Below are positions 1 to 7,762 of a DNA stretch of 64,000 bases, piece by piece. Source of the stretch: Archaeoglobus sulfaticallidus PM70-1 (GTDB lineage: Archaea; Halobacteriota; Archaeoglobi; Archaeoglobales; Archaeoglobaceae); assembly GCF_000385565.1 (NCBI RefSeq), contig NC_021169.1, positions 1,966,571 to 2,030,570 on the forward strand, read 5' to 3'. The translations under genes were made by a program, and so were the position numbers. The notes below the pieces were generated by a model, which did not search any database, was not told the DNA's origin, and saw only the letters and a program-made list of their open reading frames with translations. Positions within the stretch are counted from its first letter, which is position 1. Every line of letters begins with the position of its first letter.

Positions 1-121
1 TAGTTGATTGCAAAGTTCTCATGGATATGAGCTTATTCGAAGTGAAGTCTTTAAGTAGCATATTCTAAAATGTAGGTAGGATCTGTGGAACATCTTGAAT
101 CACCGAACTACCAAAAAACTC

Positions 122-532
122 TCAAACTTCAGAATCTCGTTGTTTCAGGATATGCAGACCAAAGATTGTTATGGCGAATACTAACCCAAGTGCTATTATC
201 TTGGTGTAATCCACTTCCTTGAGATCTAAGATAATAATCTCTCTCCCAAGAGCCGTTAAAACAGTAATCAGAAGTAGATTCGGGTCGATTATATCGTGAA
301 TCAGAAATCGAAGGGTTAGCGCTAGGAGTTCGAGCAATATCAGAGAGACCATCACATGTTTTACAGCTTCTTCACTAAGGGCTGCAGGTTCGTGGAATGG
401 GTCCTCGAGGAAGTTGTAAAAAACGTAAGCAAACCTCAATATGACCATAAACGCAATAATTAATGCAAGTATCTTAACAGGAATTTCTACGAGCTTTGCT
501 TTTAAATCATTGTTCATATCCAGTACCTCCAT
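122..532 (-). CDS. PsiE-like small membrane protein
   Basis: A 136-residue integral membrane protein with about four hydrophobic segments (roughly residues 13-40, 60-78, 82-100 and 108-128). The arrangement and the acidic motif HDIIDPN after the third segment resemble the phosphate-starvation-inducible PsiE family, whose biochemical role is unknown. It starts with ATG at 532. It lies alone at the window edge beside a stretch of transposon debris, so context adds nothing. Family assignment is by eye; another small 4-helix membrane family is possible. Confidence 0.6.
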   Translation of the reverse strand: MEVLDMNNDLKAKLVEIPVKILALIIAFMVILRFAYVFYNFLEDPFHEPAALSEEAVKHVMVSLILLELLALTLRFLIHDIIDPNLLLITVLTALGREIIILDLKEVDYTKIIALGLVFAITIFGLHILKQRDSEV

Positions 533-768
533 TAAAGTTTTAAAATATTGGTGGTGTTACATCTTCCGTGGGAGTTAAAAAAAGGCAGGGTTTTAACCCC
601 ACCCATGCAGCTCCAGCTACAAATCCCACTGCAGATAACCATACAAATACAAGAGAATAAAAAGATTCTCATTCAGGAACTGGCATCTGCTTTGAAAGGA
701 ATCTCATACCATATTCTTCGAGGACTTCGAGTTTAAGCACATCTATGGAATATACTATATTACGAGAA

Positions 769-915
769 AGGTAGAAGTTAAAAATGGTGATTTCGTATTG
801 AAAGAAGAGGTTGAGGCTGCTTTCGAGAAGAGTGTAACACCTTTCGGCAATTCAGCTAAGGTGCCCTAAGAGGTATATTGGGTGGAGAGCCTATATGGTT
901 GTTGTGAGGGATTAG
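769..915 (+). pseudogene. DUF2080-family transposon-associated protein, frameshifted remnant
   Basis: The plus strand reads KVEVKNGDFVLKEEVEA, then TPFGNSAKVP, hits a stop, and continues one base out of frame as KRYIGWRAYMVVVRD before a proper stop. These blocks match the short archaeal DUF2080 proteins (KVxVKNGRFVL ... TPFGNSAKV ... KYIGxxxYVVV) that accompany insertion sequences. A single-base change in the middle separates the two halves and no intact transposase is adjacent. Identification is from remembered family consensus. Confidence 0.5.
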
Positions 916-1085
916 GTGAGAGTTTTGTCCCAAAGCCAGCTGAAGATGTAAAAAATATTCTAACAACAATCAATTGGATTTCTTTTTTGTCATCAATTAA
1001 GCTGATTCAGAGAAAGAGAGGAACCACATGAAAACACTATGAGGGTTACTACATATTTATATACCACAATCTACATAAACAGGAA

Positions 1086-1196
1086 ATGATAACTGAGCAC
1101 AAATACGCAAGTGTCTGGGCGCAAGAAATTAACCTCAGAACCTTTAAAATCGAGAAAAAACCACAAACGGGAGAGATTGCATATAGCAATATCTAA
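1086..1196 (+). CDS. 36-residue leaderless mini-ORF, unknown
   Basis: A 36-codon frame starts with ATG at 1086 and stops at 1194-1196. A good archaeal TATA box (catatttatatacc, about 1052-1065) sits about 27 bases before the ATG, exactly where a leaderless start is expected. The peptide is polar (begins MITEHKYASV) with no membrane segment or known motif. It may be a real small protein, or the surviving N-terminus of a gene lost in this debris-rich region. I do not recognise it. Confidence 0.3.
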   Translation: MITEHKYASVWAQEINLRTFKIEKKPQTGEIAYSNI

Positions 1197-1301
1197 AGAA
1201 AATTATAATTTCCTTCGCAAACTCGAATTTCATTGATAATCCAGTATAAAGTTTAAATCTCAAATTCATCCAGATTTCGTGGTAGTTTCGCCAGTTTCCG
1301 T

Positions 1302-1385
1302 GCGGGGGTTGCCGAGTCAGGAAAAGGCGCAAGGCTTAAGACCTTGTCCCGCAGGGGTCCGAGGGTTCAAATCCCTCCCCCCGCA
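1302..1385 (+). tRNA. tRNA-Leu (UAA)
   Basis: An 84-nt class II tRNA. The acceptor stem is gcggggg pairing with cccccgc, with discriminator A. The anticodon stem caagg/ccttg encloses loop CTTAAGA, giving anticodon UAA (leucine). A long variable arm lies around 1345-1358, and the T arm is gaggg-ttcaaat-ccctc. No intron is seen and the 3' CCA is not encoded. A tyrosine recombinase operon begins 47 bases downstream, the classic position for an integrase that uses a tRNA 3' end as attachment site. Confidence 0.95.
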
Positions 1386-1431
1386 TTAATTTACCAGTAA
1401 ATAATAAATAGATTTAAGACTATCTATTCTT

Positions 1432-1968
1432 ATGCCAAGACCAAACAGAGGTAAAACTGAGACTGTTAAGAAACGAGCAATCTATGTTTATCTCCCATCC
1501 GAAGAGATGGCAGAAGAGTGGAAAAGAATAGCAAAGGAAAGAAACATTTCCATATCAAAATTTGTGGTTGAGTGCGTTCAGGAGTCGCTCTCAAAAGATG
1601 AATCGGATTTTGTTTCGAGAAAAGAGCTTCTTGACAGAGTTAAAAAACTTGAAGATGAGAATAAGGAGCTGAGAAAGGAGAACAGGATGCTTAAAAATCT
1701 TGTTGATAAGCTTGACGAGGAGTTGAAGATTTACAGAGCAAAACCCTTCCTCGAAAGTGAATTCGTTGGAAAGAGGGAATTCTCTGATGAGTTGATAGAT
1801 CTATTCAAAAGAAGGAAGTATGTGGAATACGAAGAGCTCTACTTACTCCTGAATGTTGATCCGGTAAATGACCAGGAACTGGTCAGGAGTTACCTCAGGC
1901 AGATAGAGGCACTCGAACAGTATGGCTTAATTGAGTCCACCGCGAGGGGGTGGAAATGGAAGCTCTGA
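1432..1968 (+). CDS. RHH / coiled-coil / winged-helix regulator paired with integrase
   Basis: A 178-residue protein. The basic N-terminus and residues ~14-52 (AIYVYLPSEEMAEEWKRIAK, then ISISKFVVE) fit a ribbon-helix-helix DNA-binding fold. Residues ~62-105 form a coiled coil (KKLEDENKELRKENRMLKNL) and residues ~115-178 look like a small winged helix. It overlaps the recombinase gene by 19 bases, so the two are co-transcribed and probably act together, for example as excision or architectural factor or as repressor. A TATA-like aataaatag precedes the ATG. No specific target is known. Confidence 0.65.
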   Translation: MPRPNRGKTETVKKRAIYVYLPSEEMAEEWKRIAKERNISISKFVVECVQESLSKDESDFVSRKELLDRVKKLEDENKELRKENRMLKNLVDKLDEELKIYRAKPFLESEFVGKREFSDELIDLFKRRKYVEYEELYLLLNVDPVNDQELVRSYLRQIEALEQYGLIESTARGWKWKL

Positions 1969-2882
1969 TGCAGACCTCATTCCTTGAGGCTTTCAGAGAG
2001 GACTGCATCAGCAGGGGAATGACTTCAGAGAGCATTAGAAGGTACATCTCCTGTCTCAGAATATTCCTGAAGTGGCTCGATGAGAGAAATGTTGACGTAA
2101 AAGGTGTTGATAAATTTGTCTTGAGGGACTTTCTATCTTATCTCAGAAGCAAGGGATTGAAGCAGAAGACTCTCGAAAACTACTTTTCAGCAATTTCCAG
2201 CTTCTATGACTTTCTGCTGTATGAAGGTGTTGTTAAAGGTAATCCAGTCAATCCTGTCAGAAAAAGGTATCTGAACCCGTACAAGAAAAATAAGAGTTCA
2301 GAGAAGAGAGTTCTCACGGTTGAGGAAGCAAGCCTGCTGGTTAACTCGATACCATATATCAGGGATAAGGCCATAGTCCTTCTCCTGCTAAAGACCGGAA
2401 TCAGAAGAGGTGAACTAATCTCGATTGACGTGCAGGATATAAACTGGGAAGAGCAATCGATACTCCTGAAACCAAAGGCAAAAAGGTCCAACAGAGTAGT
2501 ATTCTTCGATGACGAAACCGGAAGAATTCTCAAAAAATGGATGAAAGTTCGAGAGAAGCTGAATCCGAAGACTGATGCGCTGTTCGTTAATGAGAGGGGA
2601 GAAAGGCTCAGAAGAAATGGAGTTTACGGAGCAGTGACCAAGTGGGCTTCGATGCTTGGCTTCCATAATCCCGAATCTGACAATCCCATGGACCACTTCA
2701 CTCCACACACGTGCAGACACTGCTTCACAATGTGGCTGAGAAAGAGCGGAATGAGGAGAGAGTTCATTAAGGAGCTTAGAGGAGATTCAAGAAGAGAGGC
2801 AATTGATATCTACGACCACATAGATAAAGATGAGCTAAGAAAAGCTTATCTCGCGCATATACCGAAGCTGGGTGTTGAATAA
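1950..2882 (+). CDS. tyrosine recombinase / integrase, XerC/D-like
   Basis: A 310-residue integrase with a SAM-like core-binding domain (residues ~8-95) and a catalytic domain (~120-305). Catalytic residues visible are Arg152 in TGIRRGE, the His253-x-x-Arg256 pair in HTCRH, and Tyr288 in IDIYDH. The usual second His/Trp before the tyrosine is replaced by Asp279 (LRGDS), a variant I recall from haloarchaeal and plasmid integrases. It lies 0.6 kb past tRNA-Leu and overlaps the RHH gene, so it probably performed site-specific integration at the tRNA. A role as the chromosomal dimer resolvase XerA is less likely given the RGD variant and the partner gene. Confidence 0.85.
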   Translation: MEMEALMQTSFLEAFREDCISRGMTSESIRRYISCLRIFLKWLDERNVDVKGVDKFVLRDFLSYLRSKGLKQKTLENYFSAISSFYDFLLYEGVVKGNPVNPVRKRYLNPYKKNKSSEKRVLTVEEASLLVNSIPYIRDKAIVLLLLKTGIRRGELISIDVQDINWEEQSILLKPKAKRSNRVVFFDDETGRILKKWMKVREKLNPKTDALFVNERGERLRRNGVYGAVTKWASMLGFHNPESDNPMDHFTPHTCRHCFTMWLRKSGMRREFIKELRGDSRREAIDIYDHIDKDELRKAYLAHIPKLGVE

Positions 2883-2924
2883 TCCATAAAATAAAATTTT
2901 AAAATTTTTAGAATTCAAAAAATC

Positions 2925-4010
2925 TTACAGCTTTTCTACCAGTAGATCTTCTTTAAGATAGATCAGGCCCAGTGCGTTGAATACTTCCCATAAACCTCTA
3001 TCAATTTTCTGGAACAGTGTTGTGTCTGGATGGTAAAAACTTGAAACTCCAAAGCAGGCCAATGGGACACTAAAACCATCATAATCAGTCAATTTACTCT
3101 GTATGTCTTCCTTTAGATTAATTATCTCTTTTCCTATTCTATCATCTATTCCTACTGAGTTTCCCAAATCTTTGAAGAATTTGTGGATATTTCCTTTGTA
3201 TTTTATATGCAACACCGGAGGTATCGAAACGAAAAATAAACCGAGTTTCGCAAATTCCCACACCTCCTCGTCAGAATATTTTCCTTGGTTGCAAAGCACA
3301 AAAAATTTCAGTGCTTCGTGGGAATACTTTACCGTTGAGAGTATAGCCCAGATAGGAGGACTATCTATTAATGACATGATTGCCTTACCTTTCATTTGGT
3401 TGAACAATGTTAAAAATGACGTATCCGAGTTCCTTTCGGAGGATATATTAAGAAGTTTGATTAAATCTTTGGACAACTCATTTACCTTTTTCATAGTTTC
3501 AGGATCTAGGTTTGATAGCAAGTCACCAATGTGTCGTTCTAAATACGTTTTTTTGGTACTGGAAGACAAAATAAGCAGTCTTCTAATTTCATCACTAAAC
3601 GCATTTTTGAGCTTATCAAGTTCGGCTTTTAAGAAGTCTATAACCAAATTACCAAAATCTGTGTGCATGAGCTCCACATAGTCGCCCTTGTAATTCTCAA
3701 ATACTTCAACTACACACCTTAAGACGTTCCAGTCCACATTTTTAAACTCTATAACGTGTCTCTCACGCCGTTTCCTTCGTGGTCTTATTTTAACACAGCC
3801 CATATCTTCTAGTCCAGGATAGCCAGATTTCTCATCATTTACCTCCTGCGAGATTTGTTTGTAGATCGCAAATTCCTTTATATTCATCCGCATTTTATTT
3901 TTTAATACGTCAAAAAGCGTTGCATAGTCCATCTCCCCATTACCGCACTTCCAGAGTGCCAGTAATATCTCTTTCTTAGAAGACTTCGGCACACCACTGG
4001 TCATATTCAT
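2925..4010 (-). CDS. hypothetical 361-residue protein, foreign-looking
   Basis: Not recognised. The N-terminal ~75 residues (KKEILLALWKCGNGEMDYAT and what follows) look like a winged helix, followed by a basic patch RPRRKRRERH near residues 75-85 and a long mostly helical body. There is no signal peptide or catalytic motif. It is convergent with the integrase, more AT-rich than the core genes around it, and faces a very AT-rich spacer, all consistent with cargo of an integrated element. It could be an element-borne regulator; no function is claimed. Confidence 0.5.
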   Translation of the reverse strand: MNMTSGVPKSSKKEILLALWKCGNGEMDYATLFDVLKNKMRMNIKEFAIYKQISQEVNDEKSGYPGLEDMGCVKIRPRRKRRERHVIEFKNVDWNVLRCVVEVFENYKGDYVELMHTDFGNLVIDFLKAELDKLKNAFSDEIRRLLILSSSTKKTYLERHIGDLLSNLDPETMKKVNELSKDLIKLLNISSERNSDTSFLTLFNQMKGKAIMSLIDSPPIWAILSTVKYSHEALKFFVLCNQGKYSDEEVWEFAKLGLFFVSIPPVLHIKYKGNIHKFFKDLGNSVGIDDRIGKEIINLKEDIQSKLTDYDGFSVPLACFGVSSFYHPDTTLFQKIDRGLWEVFNALGLIYLKEDLLVEKL

Positions 4011-4240
4011 ATTTATTGAAATTTTATTTCTTATAATTTTTTGTTTTGTTTTATCTGTTATGTTATTATATTATAGTTAATATATTTAATAATTAATTCT
4101 TTTTCAGTTTATGTACTTGAAATTCTTTAGGATCAAGAATTCAGTTGATAGAATTTTTCTGCATTTATATTTCTATTAATTTAACTTTCAATTTTTATTA
4201 AATTATAATAAATTTTAAAACTCCATGCAGAACCAATATC
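4011..4240. other. extremely AT-rich divergent spacer
   Basis: The 230 bases between two divergent unknown genes are almost entirely A and T (runs such as ttttttgttttgttttat and attatattatagttaatat). It contains TATA-like motifs, including tttaaaact about 25 bases before the ATG at 4241. Beyond promoters, such AT-rich segments act as unwinding elements near replication origins, and an Orc1/Cdc6 fragment lies about 350 bases downstream. I saw no clear ORB-type repeats. Confidence 0.4.
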
Positions 4241-4546
4241 ATGGTCAATATAGCCTCCGAACGCCATAAACTGAGTAATGGTGTTCGATTGGAGATCTGT
4301 TCCGAATACATAGGACATCTTGAGGATGTCGAAGTAGGCCATAAAGTGATAAAACTCAGATTTAGGAACGGAGATATAATAAAAATCAATTGTAGCACAG
4401 AAATGGCACAAAAGCTCAGAAGATCCATAGGAAAGAAAATATCCGTTTTACATACCGATGATCCCGAAAAAAGTTCATTTTACACGATTTTGAGGCTAAA
4501 GAAAATATTTACTGCAAAGGAGGTGATAAAAACGTTTGTTGGTTAG
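4241..4546 (+). CDS. hypothetical 101-residue protein
   Basis: Not recognised. It is a small soluble protein with a beta-rich middle (KVIKLRFRNGDIIKINC) and a basic C-terminal third, and no membrane segment. A TATA box about 25 bases before the ATG suggests leaderless transcription from the AT-rich spacer. It sits between the AT-rich divergent promoter and the Orc1/Cdc6 remnant, so it is probably part of the same decayed element. Confidence 0.5.
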   Translation: MVNIASERHKLSNGVRLEICSEYIGHLEDVEVGHKVIKLRFRNGDIIKINCSTEMAQKLRRSIGKKISVLHTDDPEKSSFYTILRLKKIFTAKEVIKTFVG

Positions 4547-4593
4547 AACGATCAATTGTGCGGTCTGCATAAGTTAACTAACGGAGTACATAA

Positions 4594-4896
4594 CTGGGCA
4601 CCGGATTTTCCCATAAAACCGAGAGGCACCGAATTCTTCCCACCACAATTAGGCACCAGAAAATCACACTACCCAAGGATGCCCAGCTCAGGGCTCTCAC
4701 ATCAAATCTGAAGCCCATGCTGTCGGGGATGAATGCCATCGATACCGTCTGCATAGGCCCTCCCGCAACCGGCAAGACGTCATGCGTGAGAAAGATCATC
4801 TCATCTGCTGAGATTAAGGCTGGATACGTGAACGCCTCCCTCGTAAGAACCAGATCAGAACTTGCAACCAGTCTTCAATTTTACCGAAAATTTTAA
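4594..4896 (+). pseudogene. Orc1/Cdc6 replication initiator, N-terminal fragment
   Basis: A 100-codon open frame with no good start reads LPKDAQLRALTSNLKPML, then a Walker A motif GPPATGKT at ~4756-4779, then VRKIISSAEIKAGYVNAS and RTRSEL before a stop at 4894. This order matches the start of the Orc1/Cdc6 AAA+ domain (re-entry helix, [12 protein letters not shown]-type strand). Walker B, sensor and winged-helix regions are absent, so it is a truncated non-functional copy. A plasmid-type initiator beside an integrase supports an integrated replicon. Confidence 0.65.
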
Positions 4897-4997
4897 AAAA
4901 ACAGACCAGCTATTAAAAAACTGACCAAGATACACCACAATAAGAAGTTCTAAATATTATCAATAAATACTATAAATAAAATAGTGGTGGCAACCCG

Positions 4998-5447
4998 ATG
5001 AAAGAAGACGAAGAGAGCAAAGCTATAAAAATCCTAATAGCTGATGACGAAAAGGCACTGGTAGAAATCATCGAAAAAATGATAGTACATTTTTTCAACC
5101 AGTATCCAAATTTCAATGTTGTGGTGTACAAAACAACCAGTGGTAAAGAAGCTTTTCAAAAGTATGCTGAGGTGAAACCCCACCTGTCCTTCATAGATCT
5201 CGTCATGCGTGATAAACATGGCATGGAGTTAATAGACGAGATCACGAGTAACTTCCAGAATTCAAAGATAATTGTGCTTTCTCCCTTTTCAGAATCGATA
5301 ATCAGGGAAGTCAAAAAATTGGGTAAAGATACAACCGTACTGACAAAACCATTCAGGATAAGAGATCTATACACAGCAATAAGTAAAGTTCTATCAACCG
5401 ATTTTCCTGAGTTTTCCACTTGTTTCAGAACAGATATGAGTTTATAA
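4998..5447 (+). CDS. orphan response-regulator receiver protein
   Basis: A 149-residue stand-alone receiver (REC) domain. The acidic pair Asp16-Asp17 (ILIADDE), phospho-acceptor Asp67 (FIDLVM), Ser95 (IVLSP) and Lys117 (LTKPF) are all in place, so it should be phosphorylatable. There is no output domain: after the receiver only about 20 residues remain. No histidine kinase is adjacent; the nearest sensor in the window is the PAS protein at 36-38.6 kb. A gtggtgg ribosome-binding site lies a few bases before the ATG. Confidence 0.85.
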   Translation: MKEDEESKAIKILIADDEKALVEIIEKMIVHFFNQYPNFNVVVYKTTSGKEAFQKYAEVKPHLSFIDLVMRDKHGMELIDEITSNFQNSKIIVLSPFSESIIREVKKLGKDTTVLTKPFRIRDLYTAISKVLSTDFPEFSTCFRTDMSL

Positions 5448-5676
5448 ATCACCCACTTCCAGCATTTCTCGCATTATCCTTTCCCCCAATTTGGAAGATA
5501 GCTCGTCAGCCTCTGAACCGCTCATGTTCCCATCATATGCATGTGATACCGATTTTTTCCTATGTGTACTGCAACAACATCATGGATGTCATGAATGCTA
5601 TCAAACCTTCTCTCTCAGATTTCTCATAGAACTCATTCGATTTCCCGAATTAACTCACAACAAAGACAATTGTGGT
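5442..5676 (-). pseudogene. degraded gene fragment, unknown family
   Basis: On the minus strand a coherent C-terminus reads HDVVAVHIGKKSVSHAYDGN followed by MSGSEADELSSKLGERIMRE to a stop at 5442-5444. Upstream the reading continues only by changing frame (FGKSNEFYEKSEREGLIAF). The even amino-acid composition and natural ending argue for a once-real gene broken by frameshift. It overlaps the end of the receiver gene by six bases. I cannot name the family. Confidence 0.35.
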
Positions 5677-5678
5677 AT

Positions 5679-6821
5679 CTACCAGAGGTTTCCCTTCAAA
5701 TGGTGTGATATTTTATCTGTCGTGCTTCGCATGATCCTTCTGAATTCGAGAACATACTTTTCGCCATCGTGGTATGGATCGCTGAACCTGACATCAACAC
5801 CCATCCTAATCAGATGTACCTTGAAGAGTTCAAGTACTTCAAGGCTGCTGAATCTCAGTCTGTGATGTTCAGAGACTTCCCTTCCGCAACTGACATCAAT
5901 TACGCTTTTAATCATAGATTCCAGAATTGCCTTTCCTATCCTTTCACACCTTTCTTTGAATTTGCTTTCGTTTTCATTAAATTCGAAGCTCTGAAACGCT
6001 TCCCTTACAAGTCTTGAAAGCATGAAATCCTTTCCATAGTCGTTGAAGTATCTGAAAGCAAAGTATAAATCCGTGGCATTGGATTCACTTGTTGTATATT
6101 TTATCGGATTTATCTTCATTTCAGGATCCTTTAAAACTATCCCCTCTCTACCCTCGTTCCCTATTCGCTCAATAATATCTCTGCAAACCTCATGAGCTAC
6201 ATTTGTATCACATCTCTCCAGAATCGGAGCTAATTTAAACCCATACTCCTCTGCAATTTTCATTTTATTATCAATTGATAGAGATCTGTTAGACCTTTTC
6301 TCCCTCACATCAAATATATAAAAGTCCAGATCGGTGCCGTAGATGTCCTTAACCACAAATGGGGACTCTTTACCCACAACCTCACAGCAAAGCATGAGTT
6401 CTGGATAATGTCTGAAAAAAGAGCTGTCAATCATCTCCCTCGCTTTTTCTGTAGTATATGGACAGATGAAACCCCTTCTCGTTATTGCATATAGATTGCT
6501 GCCAAAGTTAACAATCCTTACATTATACCCGTTCATCTTTTCCTCAACAACCACCTCATCCCTGAAATGCTTTTTTATTGTTGGATGAAGTGTTAAAGCC
6601 CTCCTTATCTTCGGATATCCTCTGACTACTTCCAAACCATGCTTTGTTTTTGCTATAAGCGTACCCTCTTCAAATCCACCAAACTTTTTCTCGAGCTTGT
6701 ATGCAGAGACGATATCATGAAAAAAAGAGTGTTTAACAAAAGCTTCTCTCAGGAGGTTTCTCTCCTCCAGCCTTTTCGCAGCTGGAGGAGACAGGTGTAA
6801 AGCTTCCGCAACGAATTTCAT
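5679..6821 (-). CDS. archaeal ATP-dependent RNA ligase, Rnl3/Pab1020 family
   Basis: A 380-residue nucleotidyltransferase-fold ligase. The adenylation motif is VVEEKMNGYNVR with nucleophile Lys95; EGIVLKD near residue 230 fits motif IV and IKYT just after fits motif V. Length matches the ~380-residue archaeal RNA ligases that form homodimers and can circularise RNA. The ATG overlaps the stop of the CBS protein upstream, so the two are translationally coupled. The biological RNA substrate is unknown. An ATP-dependent DNA ligase is unlikely because such enzymes are longer and carry an OB domain. Confidence 0.85.
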   Translation of the reverse strand: MKFVAEALHLSPPAAKRLEERNLLREAFVKHSFFHDIVSAYKLEKKFGGFEEGTLIAKTKHGLEVVRGYPKIRRALTLHPTIKKHFRDEVVVEEKMNGYNVRIVNFGSNLYAITRRGFICPYTTEKAREMIDSSFFRHYPELMLCCEVVGKESPFVVKDIYGTDLDFYIFDVREKRSNRSLSIDNKMKIAEEYGFKLAPILERCDTNVAHEVCRDIIERIGNEGREGIVLKDPEMKINPIKYTTSESNATDLYFAFRYFNDYGKDFMLSRLVREAFQSFEFNENESKFKERCERIGKAILESMIKSVIDVSCGREVSEHHRLRFSSLEVLELFKVHLIRMGVDVRFSDPYHDGEKYVLEFRRIMRSTTDKISHHLKGNLW

Positions 6822-7748
6822 CTACATTTTGGAATACAGGAACCTTATGAGGTCTCTCTCGGTGATTATACCTTCAAGGTTTCCATTATTGACAACGAGA
6901 GCCACACCGTATCCTGATCCTTTCATAAGCTTCACAAGATCGGAAATTCTCTCATCCGGAGGCACGAGCAGTGGCTCCTTGTACACTCTAAGATTCTCGT
7001 TGGATAGTATGTGAGACAGGGGCTGATTCAGGGCTTCCTTGATGTCACCGGTTATCAGCATTTTGAAGGCCTCTCCACTCCCAAAATACCTCAAAATTTC
7101 TCTTGCAGTGACCAATCCAACGAATATACCATCCCTAATCACAGGAAGTCTTCTCATCTTCCTTGAGATCATCAGTTTCATGGCTTCCTCTACAGTAGTA
7201 TCAGGACTGGCTGTTATGACGCCCTTCGTCATATAATTCCTAACAAAACCATCAATTTCTCCATTTTCCGACAAATAGCTCAGGACATCCTTCTCGGTTA
7301 TTATGCCAAGAATTATATTATCTCTATCAACAACAGGGCAACCACCAACCCTTTTCTTTAGCATTAGCTCAATTGCATCTTCAAGAGAAGATGTAAAATC
7401 GATGCTTATCACATCTCCTTCCATTATGGCCTCAACCTCTTCGTTGACTGCAGCCATCAGATTTCCATCATATCTGTTCTGAACGATCTGGTACTTCTGC
7501 CCCCCTCCAAAGAAGTTTATTATATCCGTGACCGTTATAATTCCTTCAAGCCTCTTTGTTCCTGGGTCCGCTATGGGCATCCTTCTGAAATTGTACTTCA
7601 TCATCGACTTCACTGCAGACATTATCGTGGATGTTGGTGGTATCGTAACGACACTCTTCGTGCAGTAGTCCATTATTTCTCCTTCTTTCAGCTTTGCTGA
7701 GTTTTTCTTCTCCCTCGTAGGCTTTCCTGCGTAGTCTTTATACATCAT
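6822..7748 (-). CDS. four-CBS-domain protein
   Basis: A protein of about 308 residues made of four CBS repeats in two Bateman modules. Each repeat shows the typical ending GIITxxDI/L (GIITVTDIINF, GIITEKDVLSY, GLVTAREILRY, GIITERDLIRF). Such proteins bind adenosyl ligands (AMP, ATP, SAM) and act as energy or metabolite sensors, usually through partners. The chosen start (7748) follows GGTGAT; an upstream in-frame start at 7766 exists. It lies between a CBS/Zn-ribbon protein and RNA ligase in one minus-strand operon, suggesting that the ligase or its RNA is under metabolite control (inference). Confidence 0.85.
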   Translation of the reverse strand: MMYKDYAGKPTREKKNSAKLKEGEIMDYCTKSVVTIPPTSTIMSAVKSMMKYNFRRMPIADPGTKRLEGIITVTDIINFFGGGQKYQIVQNRYDGNLMAAVNEEVEAIMEGDVISIDFTSSLEDAIELMLKKRVGGCPVVDRDNIILGIITEKDVLSYLSENGEIDGFVRNYMTKGVITASPDTTVEEAMKLMISRKMRRLPVIRDGIFVGLVTAREILRYFGSGEAFKMLITGDIKEALNQPLSHILSNENLRVYKEPLLVPPDERISDLVKLMKGSGYGVALVVNNGNLEGIITERDLIRFLYSKM

Positions 7749-7762
7749 ATCACCAGAATAAA

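Larger units (their letters stand above)
533..1301. other. gene-poor stretch with transposon and membrane-protein debris
   Basis: No full-length gene is convincing here. On the minus strand, about 541-660 reads as the tail of a membrane protein (motif AVGFVAGAAW) with a stop immediately upstream, so it is only a fragment. At 769-915 there is a frameshifted DUF2080-type remnant and at 1086-1196 a leaderless mini-ORF; both are listed separately. A TATA-like tttaaat near 1250 would suit the tRNA downstream. The mix of fragments fits an insertion hot spot beside a tRNA. Confidence 0.5.

Noticed and set aside
548-736. 62-residue ORF
   Set aside because: Gln/Ile-rich low-information frame without ribosome-binding site or TATA at proper distance; overlaps debris on the other strand.
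5420-5865. Two plus-strand ORFs after the receiver gene
   Set aside because: They overlap the RNA ligase and the minus-strand pseudogene tail, with no family motif; better explained as shadows.
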